Assembly: GCF_003311635.1 (NCBI RefSeq)
Contig: NZ_QEXL01000003.1
Span: 30,989 to 94,988, forward strand
Length of the DNA stretch: 64,000 bases
Reading direction: 5' to 3'
Source of the DNA: Novacetimonas cocois
GTDB taxonomy: Bacteria > Pseudomonadota > Alphaproteobacteria > Acetobacterales > Acetobacteraceae
The position numbers and the translations under genes were made by a program. Within the stretch, counting starts at the first letter, position 1; every line of letters begins with the position of its first letter. The notes below the pieces were generated by a model. The model was not told the origin of the DNA and made no database searches. It worked only from the letters and a program-made list of their open reading frames with translations. Below, in pieces: positions 26,983-36,095 of the stretch.

Positions 26983-28956
26983 TTGCGGTCTATTCTTTTG
27001 ACAGGCCTGTCAGGACTGGCGGTTTTCGTGGCAATGAATGCAGCCGCTGCGGAGGTCCGCGCGGCCGCTCCGCAGCAGCTCGCCCTGCCCCCGGCGGTTC
27101 CCCCCGCCCGTGACGTGCATATGCCGGGCACCATCACGCTGAAGGTGGACGGAACCGACCTTGCCCGCCACATCTATAATGTTCATGAAACGGTTCCGGT
27201 CCCGTCCGAACTTTCCGCCCATGGCGGGGATCTGGTGGTCCGTTACCCGATGTGGCTGCCCGGCGATCATTCCCCCACCGGCCCGATCACGCAGCTTGGC
27301 GGCCTGTCCGTCCATGCGGGCAGCCAGACGGTCGCATGGCTTCGCGATACGGTTGACGTCAGTGCCTTTCATATTCCGGTATCCGCCGGCACGAGCAGCG
27401 TAACGCTGGATTTCCAGATCCTGACCCCCGTGTCGCCAGAGGTCGGACGCGTGGTGATGACGCCCGATATGCTCAATGTGCAGTGGAACGCGGTCGCCCT
27501 GTATCCGGCGGGATATTATACCCGCGACATAACGGTGTCCCCCACCTTGGTCCTGCCCCATGGGTGGCAGTATGGCACCGCGCTGCGCCCGCGCGCGGGT
27601 GCTGCCGCCGGGGACAGCGTCACGTTTCAGGATACGTCGTTTGACCGTCTGGTTGATTCGCCCGTTTTCGCCGGGCATTACTTCCGTCGTTTCGACCTGA
27701 CGCCCGCCCATGGCGCGCCGGTGGCCCTTAACGTCATAGCTGATCGCCCCGAGGAACTGGAGGCAACGCCGGACCAGATCCAGGCGCACCGTAACCTGGT
27801 CCTGCAGGCCAATGCGGTCTTTGGTTCCCACCATTACGAACATTATGACTTCCTGCTCGCCCTGACGGAAGAACTGGGCCGTATCGGGCTTGAACACCAT
27901 CAGTCCAGCGAAAACAGCGGTCCGCGTGGCTACTTCACGAAGTGGGACAAGACCTTCCCCTTCCGCGATCTGCTGCCGCATGAGTTCACCCATTCGTGGA
28001 ACGGCAAATTCCGTCGCCCCGAGGATCTGTGGGCGGCCGATTTCAATACTCCGCATCGCGGCTCCCTGCTGTGGATTTACGAAGGGCAGACCCAGTACTG
28101 GGGATATGTCCTCGCCGCGCGCAGTGGCCTGATGACCCAGCCGCAGGTGCTTGATGCGATTGCGCTGGTGGCGGCGACCTATGACGGGCGTGCCGGCCGG
28201 CTGTGGCGTCCGCTGGTCGATACGACCAATGATCCCGTGATCGCGCGGCGTACCTCCCTGTCATGGCGCAGCTGGCAGCGGAGCGAGGATTACTATTCCG
28301 AAGGGCAGCTGCTGTGGCTGGAGGCCGATACTCTCCTGCGTCAGCTTTCGCACGGGCAGCATTCGCTGGATGACGTGGCGCGGCAGTTCTTTGGCGTTGA
28401 TGACGGCAGCGTCGTGACGCATACCTACCGCCGCGAGGACATGATTGCCGCGCTCAACGCGGTGCAGCCGTACGACTGGGCCAAATTCCTGCATGACCGC
28501 GTGGATGTGGTGACCCAGCACGCGCCGCTTGAGGGGCTGGCGCGCGGTGGCTACAGGCTGGTTTACGCGAAGGAGCCCTCCGCCTACCAGTCGGCGCGTC
28601 AGGCGCTGCTGAAAATGAACGATTACACCTTCTCCCTCGGCTTCGCCATCAACCAGAAGGGCAAGCTGCTGAACGTCGAATGGAACAGCCCGGCATGGCA
28701 GGCTGGCCTGACGATGGATGAGGAAATCGTGGCCGTTAACGATCTGGCATATGATGGGGATACCCTGTCGGATGCGATCACCGCGGCGACCGCGGCAGGA
28801 AGTGCGCCGATCCGCCTGCTGATCCGCGCGGGTGACCGTTACAAGACGGTTTCCATCCCCTATCACGGAGGCCTGCGTTATCCCCGTCTGGAACGTATCG
28901 CCAATACGCCAGACATGCTGGCCGATATCCTCAAGCCCCGGACGATTGCACAATGA
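26983..28956 (+). CDS. Secreted M61-family peptidase with PDZ domain
   Basis: A 657-residue metallopeptidase of the glycyl-aminopeptidase family. The signal peptide ends near AAAAEV (about 24). The zinc motif HEFTH is at 333-337 in LLPHEFTHSWNGKFRRP, with the third ligand in WIYEGQTQYWG about 40 residues later. A PDZ-like domain occupies roughly 540-630 (LGFAINQKGKLLNV, SPAWQAGL). The start is TTG at 26983 with GGAG eight bases upstream; an out-of-frame ATG lies just before it. It overlaps the DPP IV gene by four bases (ATGA), so the two peptidases are translated together. Confidence 0.9.
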   Translation: MRSILLTGLSGLAVFVAMNAAAAEVRAAAPQQLALPPAVPPARDVHMPGTITLKVDGTDLARHIYNVHETVPVPSELSAHGGDLVVRYPMWLPGDHSPTGPITQLGGLSVHAGSQTVAWLRDTVDVSAFHIPVSAGTSSVTLDFQILTPVSPEVGRVVMTPDMLNVQWNAVALYPAGYYTRDITVSPTLVLPHGWQYGTALRPRAGAAAGDSVTFQDTSFDRLVDSPVFAGHYFRRFDLTPAHGAPVALNVIADRPEELEATPDQIQAHRNLVLQANAVFGSHHYEHYDFLLALTEELGRIGLEHHQSSENSGPRGYFTKWDKTFPFRDLLPHEFTHSWNGKFRRPEDLWAADFNTPHRGSLLWIYEGQTQYWGYVLAARSGLMTQPQVLDAIALVAATYDGRAGRLWRPLVDTTNDPVIARRTSLSWRSWQRSEDYYSEGQLLWLEADTLLRQLSHGQHSLDDVARQFFGVDDGSVVTHTYRREDMIAALNAVQPYDWAKFLHDRVDVVTQHAPLEGLARGGYRLVYAKEPSAYQSARQALLKMNDYTFSLGFAINQKGKLLNVEWNSPAWQAGLTMDEEIVAVNDLAYDGDTLSDAITAATAAGSAPIRLLIRAGDRYKTVSIPYHGGLRYPRLERIANTPDMLADILKPRTIAQ

Positions 28957-31172
28957 GGCAGTCGGCACGCAACCTGCTGATGGGAAGCCTGCTGCTGGCG
29001 ACATGGCATGGCGGGGCGCGGGCGGCCGATACCTCGCTCGACTGTTTTGCGCAGAGTGCCGCCACGCAGGGATATTCGCTGGGTCTGCCACGTAACGCGA
29101 CGCTCACGCCCGACGGGCGTGGCGCGCTGTTCCTGCGCAGTGGACCACGCGATACCGCCCTGCAGCTGTGGCTTTATGACATCGCAAGCGGTCAGGAAAC
29201 GGCCCTGACGCATGTGGCGTCAAAGGACGAACACCTGTCGGTGGAGGAAAAGGCCCGGCGCGAACGCGCACGCCTGACGATGACTGGCGTGACCGCGTTC
29301 GAAGTGGCCGACAACGGCAGGTCCGCCATCGCCAGTCAGGCGGGGCGGCTGCTGAAGGTGAACCTGACCGATCACGGCGTTACGGCGCTGCCGGGTGATC
29401 AGTGGGGCGCGCCGCGTCTGTCGCCGGATGGACGCTATATCGCCGCGGTCAAGGATAATGATGTCCATGTCATAGCGCTTGACAGCGGGAAGTCCCATCG
29501 GGTCACGCACGGCGGCAAGCCGGACCTGACGCATGGCGTGGCGGAATTCGCGGCGGCCGAGGAACTGGATCGTCACGACGGCATGTGGTGGTCGCCCGAC
29601 AGCCGTTCCCTCGTCTATGAGGAAGCGGACCTTTCGGGGGTGGAGGAGCATTACATTGCGGACCCTGAAAATCCCGCGACGGCGCCGGTTGCCTTTCGCT
29701 ATCCCAAGGCAGGCACGCCGAACGCCAGGGTACGTCTGGGCATCATAAAGCGGCATGGTGGCCATACCCGCTGGATACGCTGGGACAACAACGCCTATCC
29801 CTATGTCGTGCGCGTGGTCTGGTCGAAGGAGACCGGGCGGCTGTCGCTGGTGGTGATGAACCGCGCGCAGAGCGAGGAACGCGTGCTGGATGTCAATCCG
29901 CGCACGGGGCGGACGACCGAACTGCTGGCGGAACATGATCCGGCATGGGTGAATATCGCGCCCACTGCCCGGACCTCGGGCCTGTCCCTGCCCCACTGGC
30001 TCAAGGACGGACAGCATTTCCTGTGGGCATCGGAACGCAGCGGGAAATGGCAGCTGGAGATGCGGCATGCGGACGGTACGCTCGACCATGTGCTGACGCC
30101 TGCGAACCTGCCGTTTGCCTCGCTGGATGATGTTGACGAGGCGCATCATGCGATCACCTTTACGGCGACGCCGGATCGTATGGGAACGGCCGTCTATCGG
30201 CAGGATCTGGATACCGGGGCGATAACGCCGCTGGCGACGGATGCCGGGCTGCATCAGGTGCATTTCGCATCGGACCGCCATGACGCATTTATCGACCGGT
30301 TCAATGCCGCCGATGGAAGCGTGCATGTCGCGCTGCGGGACCATGACGGCCGGATAACGGCGACATTGCCCGACGTGGCGCAGGCCCTTCCGGCATTCAA
30401 CATGCAGTTCCTGACGGTCGGGGCGCAGGGATATGACGCGATGGTCGTCAGGCCCGTCAATTTCCGCCGCGGGCAGCGCCTGCCGGTCATCCTGTCGGTC
30501 TATGCCGGGCCGGGATACAAGGAAGTCCTGCGCGCGCCGCGCATGCATGCGGAAAAACAGTGCCTGGCCAATCAGGGCTTCATTGTCGTCAGTCTGGATG
30601 GCCGAGGCACGCCGGGTCGTGATCGGGACTGGGAACGCGCGATCAGGAATGACCTGATCGATGCGCCGCTGGAGGATCAGGTCGCCGGGGTGAAGGCCCT
30701 CGGGCAGAAGTTCCCCGAGATGGATATGAACCGTGTTGGTGTCTATGGCTGGTCATTCGGTGGATATTTCACCGCCATGGCGGTCATGCGGCATCCCGAA
30801 CTGTTCCGCGCGGGCGTGGCCGGCGCGCCGCCGGTCGATTTTTCCGATTACGATACCGCCTATACCGAACGCTATCTCGGTCTGCCGGATCAGGATGTCG
30901 CGGGCTACCGGACCAGTAATGTTCTGACATATGCGGCAAACCTGTCCCGTCCCCTGATGCTGATCCACGGGGTGACGGACGATAACGTCTATTTCATCAA
31001 TACCCTGAAACTGACGCGTGCCCTGATCACGGCGGGACGTCCGTATGACCTGATGCTGCTGCCGGGGACGCATATGCTTTCGGATCCGATATTGCGCGCC
31101 AATGTTTCGATCGCCCGCATGCGTTATCTGAAAGATCACCTGCCGCCAGTACGTTCCGGCAAATCCGGATAA
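28953..31172 (+). CDS. Secreted dipeptidyl peptidase IV (S9B)
   Basis: A 739-residue serine exopeptidase releasing N-terminal dipeptides, usually after Pro or Ala. A signal peptide (LLMGSLLLATWHGGARA) is followed by a beta-propeller domain with the N-terminus-binding Glu pair in FAAAEELDRHDGMWWSPD (about 190-207). The alpha/beta-hydrolase domain has nucleophile Ser601 in GWSFGG, Asp near 676 in HGVTDDNV and His707 in LPGTHML. Its dipeptide products fit the POT transporter encoded 16 kb away. Start overlaps the M61 stop. Confidence 0.93.
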   Translation: MRQSARNLLMGSLLLATWHGGARAADTSLDCFAQSAATQGYSLGLPRNATLTPDGRGALFLRSGPRDTALQLWLYDIASGQETALTHVASKDEHLSVEEKARRERARLTMTGVTAFEVADNGRSAIASQAGRLLKVNLTDHGVTALPGDQWGAPRLSPDGRYIAAVKDNDVHVIALDSGKSHRVTHGGKPDLTHGVAEFAAAEELDRHDGMWWSPDSRSLVYEEADLSGVEEHYIADPENPATAPVAFRYPKAGTPNARVRLGIIKRHGGHTRWIRWDNNAYPYVVRVVWSKETGRLSLVVMNRAQSEERVLDVNPRTGRTTELLAEHDPAWVNIAPTARTSGLSLPHWLKDGQHFLWASERSGKWQLEMRHADGTLDHVLTPANLPFASLDDVDEAHHAITFTATPDRMGTAVYRQDLDTGAITPLATDAGLHQVHFASDRHDAFIDRFNAADGSVHVALRDHDGRITATLPDVAQALPAFNMQFLTVGAQGYDAMVVRPVNFRRGQRLPVILSVYAGPGYKEVLRAPRMHAEKQCLANQGFIVVSLDGRGTPGRDRDWERAIRNDLIDAPLEDQVAGVKALGQKFPEMDMNRVGVYGWSFGGYFTAMAVMRHPELFRAGVAGAPPVDFSDYDTAYTERYLGLPDQDVAGYRTSNVLTYAANLSRPLMLIHGVTDDNVYFINTLKLTRALITAGRPYDLMLLPGTHMLSDPILRANVSIARMRYLKDHLPPVRSGKSG

Positions 31173-31217
31173 GGGGCTGTCTGGAAACAACCTGCTAAAA
31201 AATAACAAAAGTTTTTG

Positions 31218-31248
31218 GATGCCGCCTTTTTTCGCAAAAGGCGGCATC
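31218..31248 (+). terminator. Perfect 13-bp hairpin after the DPP IV gene
   Basis: GATGCCGCCTTTT pairs perfectly with 31236-31248 over a 5-base loop, 45 bases after the stop. The A/T-rich stem base can supply part of the terminator function, but no separate T run follows. Confidence 0.6.
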
Positions 31249-31355
31249 TCTGTATTGTCGGGCTTGCCTTTTCACCCAGTCCCTAAGGGAAAGGACATCG
31301 ATACAGGGTTTCCATGATCCTTGTATTTCCCGAAAAAAAGGCAGTCAGACCGATC

Positions 31356-31393
31356 CCGCTGACGATCTTTTGCGATCGTCAGCGGTTTTTTTT
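31356..31393 (+). terminator. Strong intrinsic terminator with no obvious gene before it
   Basis: CCGCTGACGATC pairs perfectly with 31374-31385 across TTTTGC, followed by eight T. It lies 108 bases beyond the DPP IV hairpin, so it may be a back-up terminator or end a short RNA. Confidence 0.85.
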
Positions 31394-31434
31394 ATCTGCC
31401 GCATCCATGAAACAGGATGACGGACGTCCCCTCC

Positions 31435-32934
31435 CTATCCTTTCTTCCTGTCAGAAGATCCGGGGGATGCCGTGGCGGTCTGTTGTACCGTCTTTTCAGT
31501 CCATCCGCCCCCCAGCGCACGATAAAGCGTGACCAGGTTCTGGTATTTCGAAACCAGCACGAAGATCTGCCATTGCTGGGCCTGAAACAGGGAGCGCTGT
31601 GATTCAAGGGTGGTCAGATAGGAATCCGTCCCGGCCTCGTACCGCATCTTCGCCAGCCGGTAAGCATCGGCCGAGGACGTGACAAGCTGGTCAACCTGCT
31701 CGCCTTCATAATGATAGGCCGAACGCCCTGCCAGCGCATCGGCCACCTCCCGGAATGCCGACTGGATCGTCTTTTCATAGGCCGCGACCTTGACGTTCCG
31801 TTCCGCGCGCGACGCCTTGAGGTTACCGCTGTTCTGTCCCCAGCTCAGCAGTGGGACCTGCAGCTGCGGGGAAACCCCCCATGTGGTCCCGGCCGCCGTA
31901 AACAGGCGATGTGGCTGCAGGCTGCTGATGCCGTCCGATGCCGTCAGGGTGATGCGTGGATAAAACGCCGCCTTTGCCGCGCCGATGTCGGCATTGGCCG
32001 CCTTCAGGTCATGTTCCGCCGCGATGACGTCCGGGCGGTGTTCCAGCACGTCGGACGGCAGGCCGGGTGGCAGGTCCTGCATCAGGGTCTGCTGACCGAA
32101 TGGACGCGGCGGCGGCAGGTTGTCCGGAATTGGCGCGCCGATCAGAAGCGTGAGGAGGTTCGTATCCTGCTCCACCCGGCGCTGTGAATCCGCCATGAAG
32201 GCAGCACTCTGTTCCACCTGCGTTTCGGTCTGCCGCAGGGTGAGCTGGTCTGCCTCCCCATGCTCGAACCTGGCCCGGACCATGTCGAGGGTGGCTTTCT
32301 GCGAATTCATGGTGGCTTCCGACAGCTTGAGGGCCTCCTGATCCCCCAGCCACGAGATATAGGCGTTCGCAACCTGCGCAATGATGCTGATGAGCATGGC
32401 GCGCGCATTCTCGCGCTGCATCAGTGCATGTTCGGCCGCCTCCCGGGAGAGGCTGCGGATACGTCCGAACAGGTCGATTTCATAGGACGAAAAACCGATG
32501 CCCATGTTGAAATATTTGAACATGGGCGGGTTGGACCCGGCGTCCAGACCCGGCGCGAAGCTCAGACCCGCAGCGCGGGACGGTCCCTGGAACATCGCGC
32601 CCCCATTGCCGCCGATCTGGGGGAACAGTCCGGCATGCTGGATGTCGAACTGCCCCTGCGCGCGGCGGACGTTGGCCGCGGCCTGCCGCAGGTCGCGATT
32701 GTCACGGATGGCAATGGCGATCAGCGCCTTCAGTCGCGGATCGGTAAAGAATTCCGACCAGCCTAGGTCGGCGGCCAGCGTGTTTTCCATGACCGACTGG
32801 CTTGTGGTCGCATAGGAAGGCCAGCTTTTGGAAACCGGGGCCACGGGCCGCTTGTAATGCGGGATCATGGTGCACCCCGTGACAAGCGCCGTTATGGCGC
32901 CGAGCGCCACACCACGAAGGGAAGACTTGTTCAT
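31435..32934 (-). CDS. Outer-membrane channel lipoprotein of an RND efflux system (NodT/OprM family)
   Basis: A 499-residue outer-membrane factor forming the exit duct of the tripartite pump. The N-terminus is a lipoprotein signal with lipobox LVTGC (Cys21). Two outer-membrane efflux repeats are visible, with GWSEFFTDPRLKALI at the start of the first and SYEIDLFGRIRS and SPQLQVPLLSWGQNSGN marking the paired beta-strand and helical segments. The ATG overlaps the stop of the RND pump gene (TGATG), so it is the last gene of a coupled three-gene operon. Confidence 0.93.
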   Translation of the reverse strand: MNKSSLRGVALGAITALVTGCTMIPHYKRPVAPVSKSWPSYATTSQSVMENTLAADLGWSEFFTDPRLKALIAIAIRDNRDLRQAAANVRRAQGQFDIQHAGLFPQIGGNGGAMFQGPSRAAGLSFAPGLDAGSNPPMFKYFNMGIGFSSYEIDLFGRIRSLSREAAEHALMQRENARAMLISIIAQVANAYISWLGDQEALKLSEATMNSQKATLDMVRARFEHGEADQLTLRQTETQVEQSAAFMADSQRRVEQDTNLLTLLIGAPIPDNLPPPRPFGQQTLMQDLPPGLPSDVLEHRPDVIAAEHDLKAANADIGAAKAAFYPRITLTASDGISSLQPHRLFTAAGTTWGVSPQLQVPLLSWGQNSGNLKASRAERNVKVAAYEKTIQSAFREVADALAGRSAYHYEGEQVDQLVTSSADAYRLAKMRYEAGTDSYLTTLESQRSLFQAQQWQIFVLVSKYQNLVTLYRALGGGWTEKTVQQTATASPGSSDRKKG

Positions 32935-35900
32935 CAGTGTTCTCCCCCCGGGATTTCAGGGGCTGTGGTAGGTTGCGCGCGTTTGCTCAGGCGGCGCACC
33001 TTGAACAGGCGCAGGACCACGACAAAGAACAGCGGCACGAAATAGACAGCCAGCAGCGTCGCCGTCAGCATGCCCCCCACCACGGCGGTGCCGATGGCCA
33101 CACGCGCGGCCGAACCCGCGCCCGTTGCGATCGCCAGCGGAAACACGCCGACCACGAACGCGATGGAGGTCATGAGGATGGGCCGCAGGCGTTCACGCCC
33201 GGCTTCGAGCACGGATTCTTCCAGCGTGGCGCCATTTTCGAAAAACGCCTTGGCGAATTCCACGATAAGAATAGCGTTCTTGACCGCCAGCCCCACCGTG
33301 GTCAGCAGGCCGACCTGGAAATAGACGTCATTTGCCATGCCACGCAGCAGGGTCGCGACAATCGCCCCCAGCACGCCCAGCGGAACAACCAGCAGCACGG
33401 CGAACGGGATGGCCCAGCTTTCATACAGGGCGGCAAGGCAGAGCAGGATGACAACCAGCGCCAGCGCATAGAGCGGCCCGGTGGAGGACCCCGATGCCAT
33501 CTGTTCGAACGACAGACCGGTCCATTCGTAACCGATGCCGGGGGGCAGCTTGGCAAGGATTTCCTTCATGGCCTCGATCGAGTCACCCGAACTGTAGCCA
33601 TATGCGGGCTGGCCGAGGATTTCAAAGGCGTTGAGGCCATTATAATCCTCGACCTTCTGCGGCCCCACGATCCACTGTCCTGAAACGAAGGCATTGAATG
33701 GTACCATGCCGCCCGTGGCGTTGCGGATATACCATTTGTTCAGGTCGTCGGGGATCATGCGGGAATCCGCTTCGCCCTGGATATAGACCTGCTTCACACG
33801 GTCATCGCGCATGAACTGGTTGACATAGATCGAACCCAGTGCGCCCTCGATGGTGGTATTGATGTCGGCGATACTGATTCCCAGCGCGTTCGCCTTTTCG
33901 CGGTCGATATCCAGATGGAACTGTGGCGCGTCCTCCATGCCGTTGGGGCGCACCGCCGCCAGCCGGCGGTCTTTTGACGCCAGCCCCAGCACCATGTTGC
34001 GCGCCGCCAGCAGCTGGGCATGGCTGACGTGGCCACGGTCCTCCAGCTCCAGGTCAAAGCCGGTGGCATTGCCCAGTTCCAGAACCGCAGGCGGGTTGAT
34101 GGCAAAGATCTGCGCCACCGGGTCGCCCCAGAAATGCTGCATGATGCGCCCGGCAATCGCCGTCGATGTCTGCGACGCCGCCGGGCGTTCGTCCCAGTCC
34201 TTGAGCCGGATGAAGAAGGCGCCGGCACTCTGGCCCTGCCCGGCAAAGTTGAACCCGTTCATGGCATAGACGGATTCGACATTCCGGCCTTCGGTCTTGA
34301 GGATGTAATCGCTGACCTTGGTGTTGACGGCCGCCGTTTCCTCCAGCGTGGAGCCGGGCGGCATGGTGATCTGACCAAAGATCAGGCCCTGGTCCTCATC
34401 AGGCAGGAAGCCGCCCGGCAGCTTCATGAACAGCCAGCCCACGCCCGCCGTGATCACCACGAACACCAGCATGGAAAGGCCCGTATGTCCCAGCACGCGG
34501 CGCACGCCGTTCTGGTATCCATTGGTCAGGCGCGTGAAATGCCGGTTGAACCAGCCCGCGGCCCCCGTCGTCTTTTCATGTGTACCGGGCTTGAGCATGG
34601 TGGCGCACAGGGCGGGCGTCATGATCATGGCCACCACGACCGAAAGCCACATGGCCGCGACAATGGTGATGGAGAACTGCCGGTAAATCACGCCCGTCGA
34701 ACCACCAAAGGCGGCCATGGGCAGAAACACCGCCGTCAGCACCAGCACGATGCCGACCAGCGCCCCCGAGATTTCATCCATCGACTGGCGCGCCGCTTCG
34801 GCGGGGGAGAGTTTCTTTTCCGTCATCACGCGCTCGACATTCTCGACCACGACAATGGCGTCATCCACCAGCAGGCCCACCGCCAGCACCATCGCCAGCA
34901 TGGTCAGGGTATTGATGGAAAAACCCAGCGCGGCAAGGATGCCGAACGTCCCCAGCAGGACCACCGGAACCGCGATCGTGGGGATCAGGGTCGCGCGGAA
35001 GTTCTGCAGGAACACCAGCATCACCAGGAACACCAGTGCGATCGCCTCGGCCAGGGTGATGACCACTTCCTGGATCGACAGGACGATGAACGGCTTGGTA
35101 TCAAGCGGATAGACGGTCTTCAGCCCCGGCGGAAAGAACTGCTCCAGCTCATGGATCTGCGCGCGCACCGCCGTTTCGGTCTGGAGCTGGTTCGCCCCGG
35201 GGGCAAGCTTCAGCGCCATGCCGGATGCCGGCATGTTGTTATAGGCGGAATAGGTATTATAGGTCTGCGGCCCCAGTTCCACATGCGCCACGTCACGGAT
35301 GCGCACCTGTGATCCGTCCTGCTGCACCCGCAGCAGGATCCTGCCGAATTCCTCGGGCGAGCTCAGGCGCGTCGGACCGATGATGGTCGCGTCCAGACGT
35401 GCGCCATTGACCGCAGGCACCCCGCCGAGTTCACCCGACGAAACCTGGATGTTCTGGGTCTGGATCGCGGTCTGCACGTCCCCTACCGTCAGGCCGTACT
35501 TGTACAGCTTGTTCGGGTCCAGCCAGATGCGCATGGCATATTCGGAGCCGAACTGCGTATGGTCGCCCACGCCCGTGACACGGCTGAGCGGGTCGGAGAT
35601 ATTGGACGATACGTAATCGGCAATATCGGCGCCGCTCATGCTGTGGTCGGTGGAAATGAAGGCGATCACCATCATGAAGTTCTTGACGGCCTTCGTAATG
35701 CTCAGCCCCTGGGCGGTGACCTCCTGCGGCAGGCGTGGCTGGGCCAGCTGCAGCTTGTTCTGCACCTGCACCTGCGCGATATCGGGGTTGGTGCCCTGCG
35801 CGAAGGTCAGGTCGATTTCCATCTGACCCGATGCGTAGGACTGCGCGGAGATGTATTCCAGATGGTCCAGACCGAACATCTGCTGCAGGATCGGGCGCAC

Positions 35901-36089
35901 CACCGTATCGTTCACCGTGTTGGCGGACGCGCCGGGATAGGTCACCGATATGGCGATCTGTGGCGGGGCGATGCTGGGATACTGCGCGATGGGCAGCCGG
36001 AAGATCGAGACCCCGCCGACAAGCATGATGATCAGGCCGATCACCCATGCGAAGACGGGCCGGTCGATAAAAAAGCGCGACAGCGACAT
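32934..36089 (-). CDS. RND multidrug efflux pump, inner-membrane subunit (AcrB/MexB family)
   Basis: A 1051-residue proton-driven exporter, the full family length. The first helix FIDRPVFAWVIGLIIMLVGG, the proton-relay pair in GLLVDDAIVVVENVERVM (near residue 405), and two large periplasmic loops are all present; the second half repeats the architecture. Six bases separate it from the adaptor gene and it overlaps the channel gene downstream. Closest to hydrophobe/amphiphile exporters of the AcrB type rather than metal exporters, since the motif is DD and the neighbours are AcrA- and OprM-like. Confidence 0.95.
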   Translation of the reverse strand: MSLSRFFIDRPVFAWVIGLIIMLVGGVSIFRLPIAQYPSIAPPQIAISVTYPGASANTVNDTVVRPILQQMFGLDHLEYISAQSYASGQMEIDLTFAQGTNPDIAQVQVQNKLQLAQPRLPQEVTAQGLSITKAVKNFMMVIAFISTDHSMSGADIADYVSSNISDPLSRVTGVGDHTQFGSEYAMRIWLDPNKLYKYGLTVGDVQTAIQTQNIQVSSGELGGVPAVNGARLDATIIGPTRLSSPEEFGRILLRVQQDGSQVRIRDVAHVELGPQTYNTYSAYNNMPASGMALKLAPGANQLQTETAVRAQIHELEQFFPPGLKTVYPLDTKPFIVLSIQEVVITLAEAIALVFLVMLVFLQNFRATLIPTIAVPVVLLGTFGILAALGFSINTLTMLAMVLAVGLLVDDAIVVVENVERVMTEKKLSPAEAARQSMDEISGALVGIVLVLTAVFLPMAAFGGSTGVIYRQFSITIVAAMWLSVVVAMIMTPALCATMLKPGTHEKTTGAAGWFNRHFTRLTNGYQNGVRRVLGHTGLSMLVFVVITAGVGWLFMKLPGGFLPDEDQGLIFGQITMPPGSTLEETAAVNTKVSDYILKTEGRNVESVYAMNGFNFAGQGQSAGAFFIRLKDWDERPAASQTSTAIAGRIMQHFWGDPVAQIFAINPPAVLELGNATGFDLELEDRGHVSHAQLLAARNMVLGLASKDRRLAAVRPNGMEDAPQFHLDIDREKANALGISIADINTTIEGALGSIYVNQFMRDDRVKQVYIQGEADSRMIPDDLNKWYIRNATGGMVPFNAFVSGQWIVGPQKVEDYNGLNAFEILGQPAYGYSSGDSIEAMKEILAKLPPGIGYEWTGLSFEQMASGSSTGPLYALALVVILLCLAALYESWAIPFAVLLVVPLGVLGAIVATLLRGMANDVYFQVGLLTTVGLAVKNAILIVEFAKAFFENGATLEESVLEAGRERLRPILMTSIAFVVGVFPLAIATGAGSAARVAIGTAVVGGMLTATLLAVYFVPLFFVVVLRLFKVRRLSKRAQPTTAPEIPGGEH

Positions 36090-36095
36090 GGGGCG

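Noticed and set aside
31314-31532. A 72-residue plus-strand open frame after DPP IV
   Set aside because: It runs through a strong intrinsic terminator (31356-31393) and into the end of the efflux channel gene.
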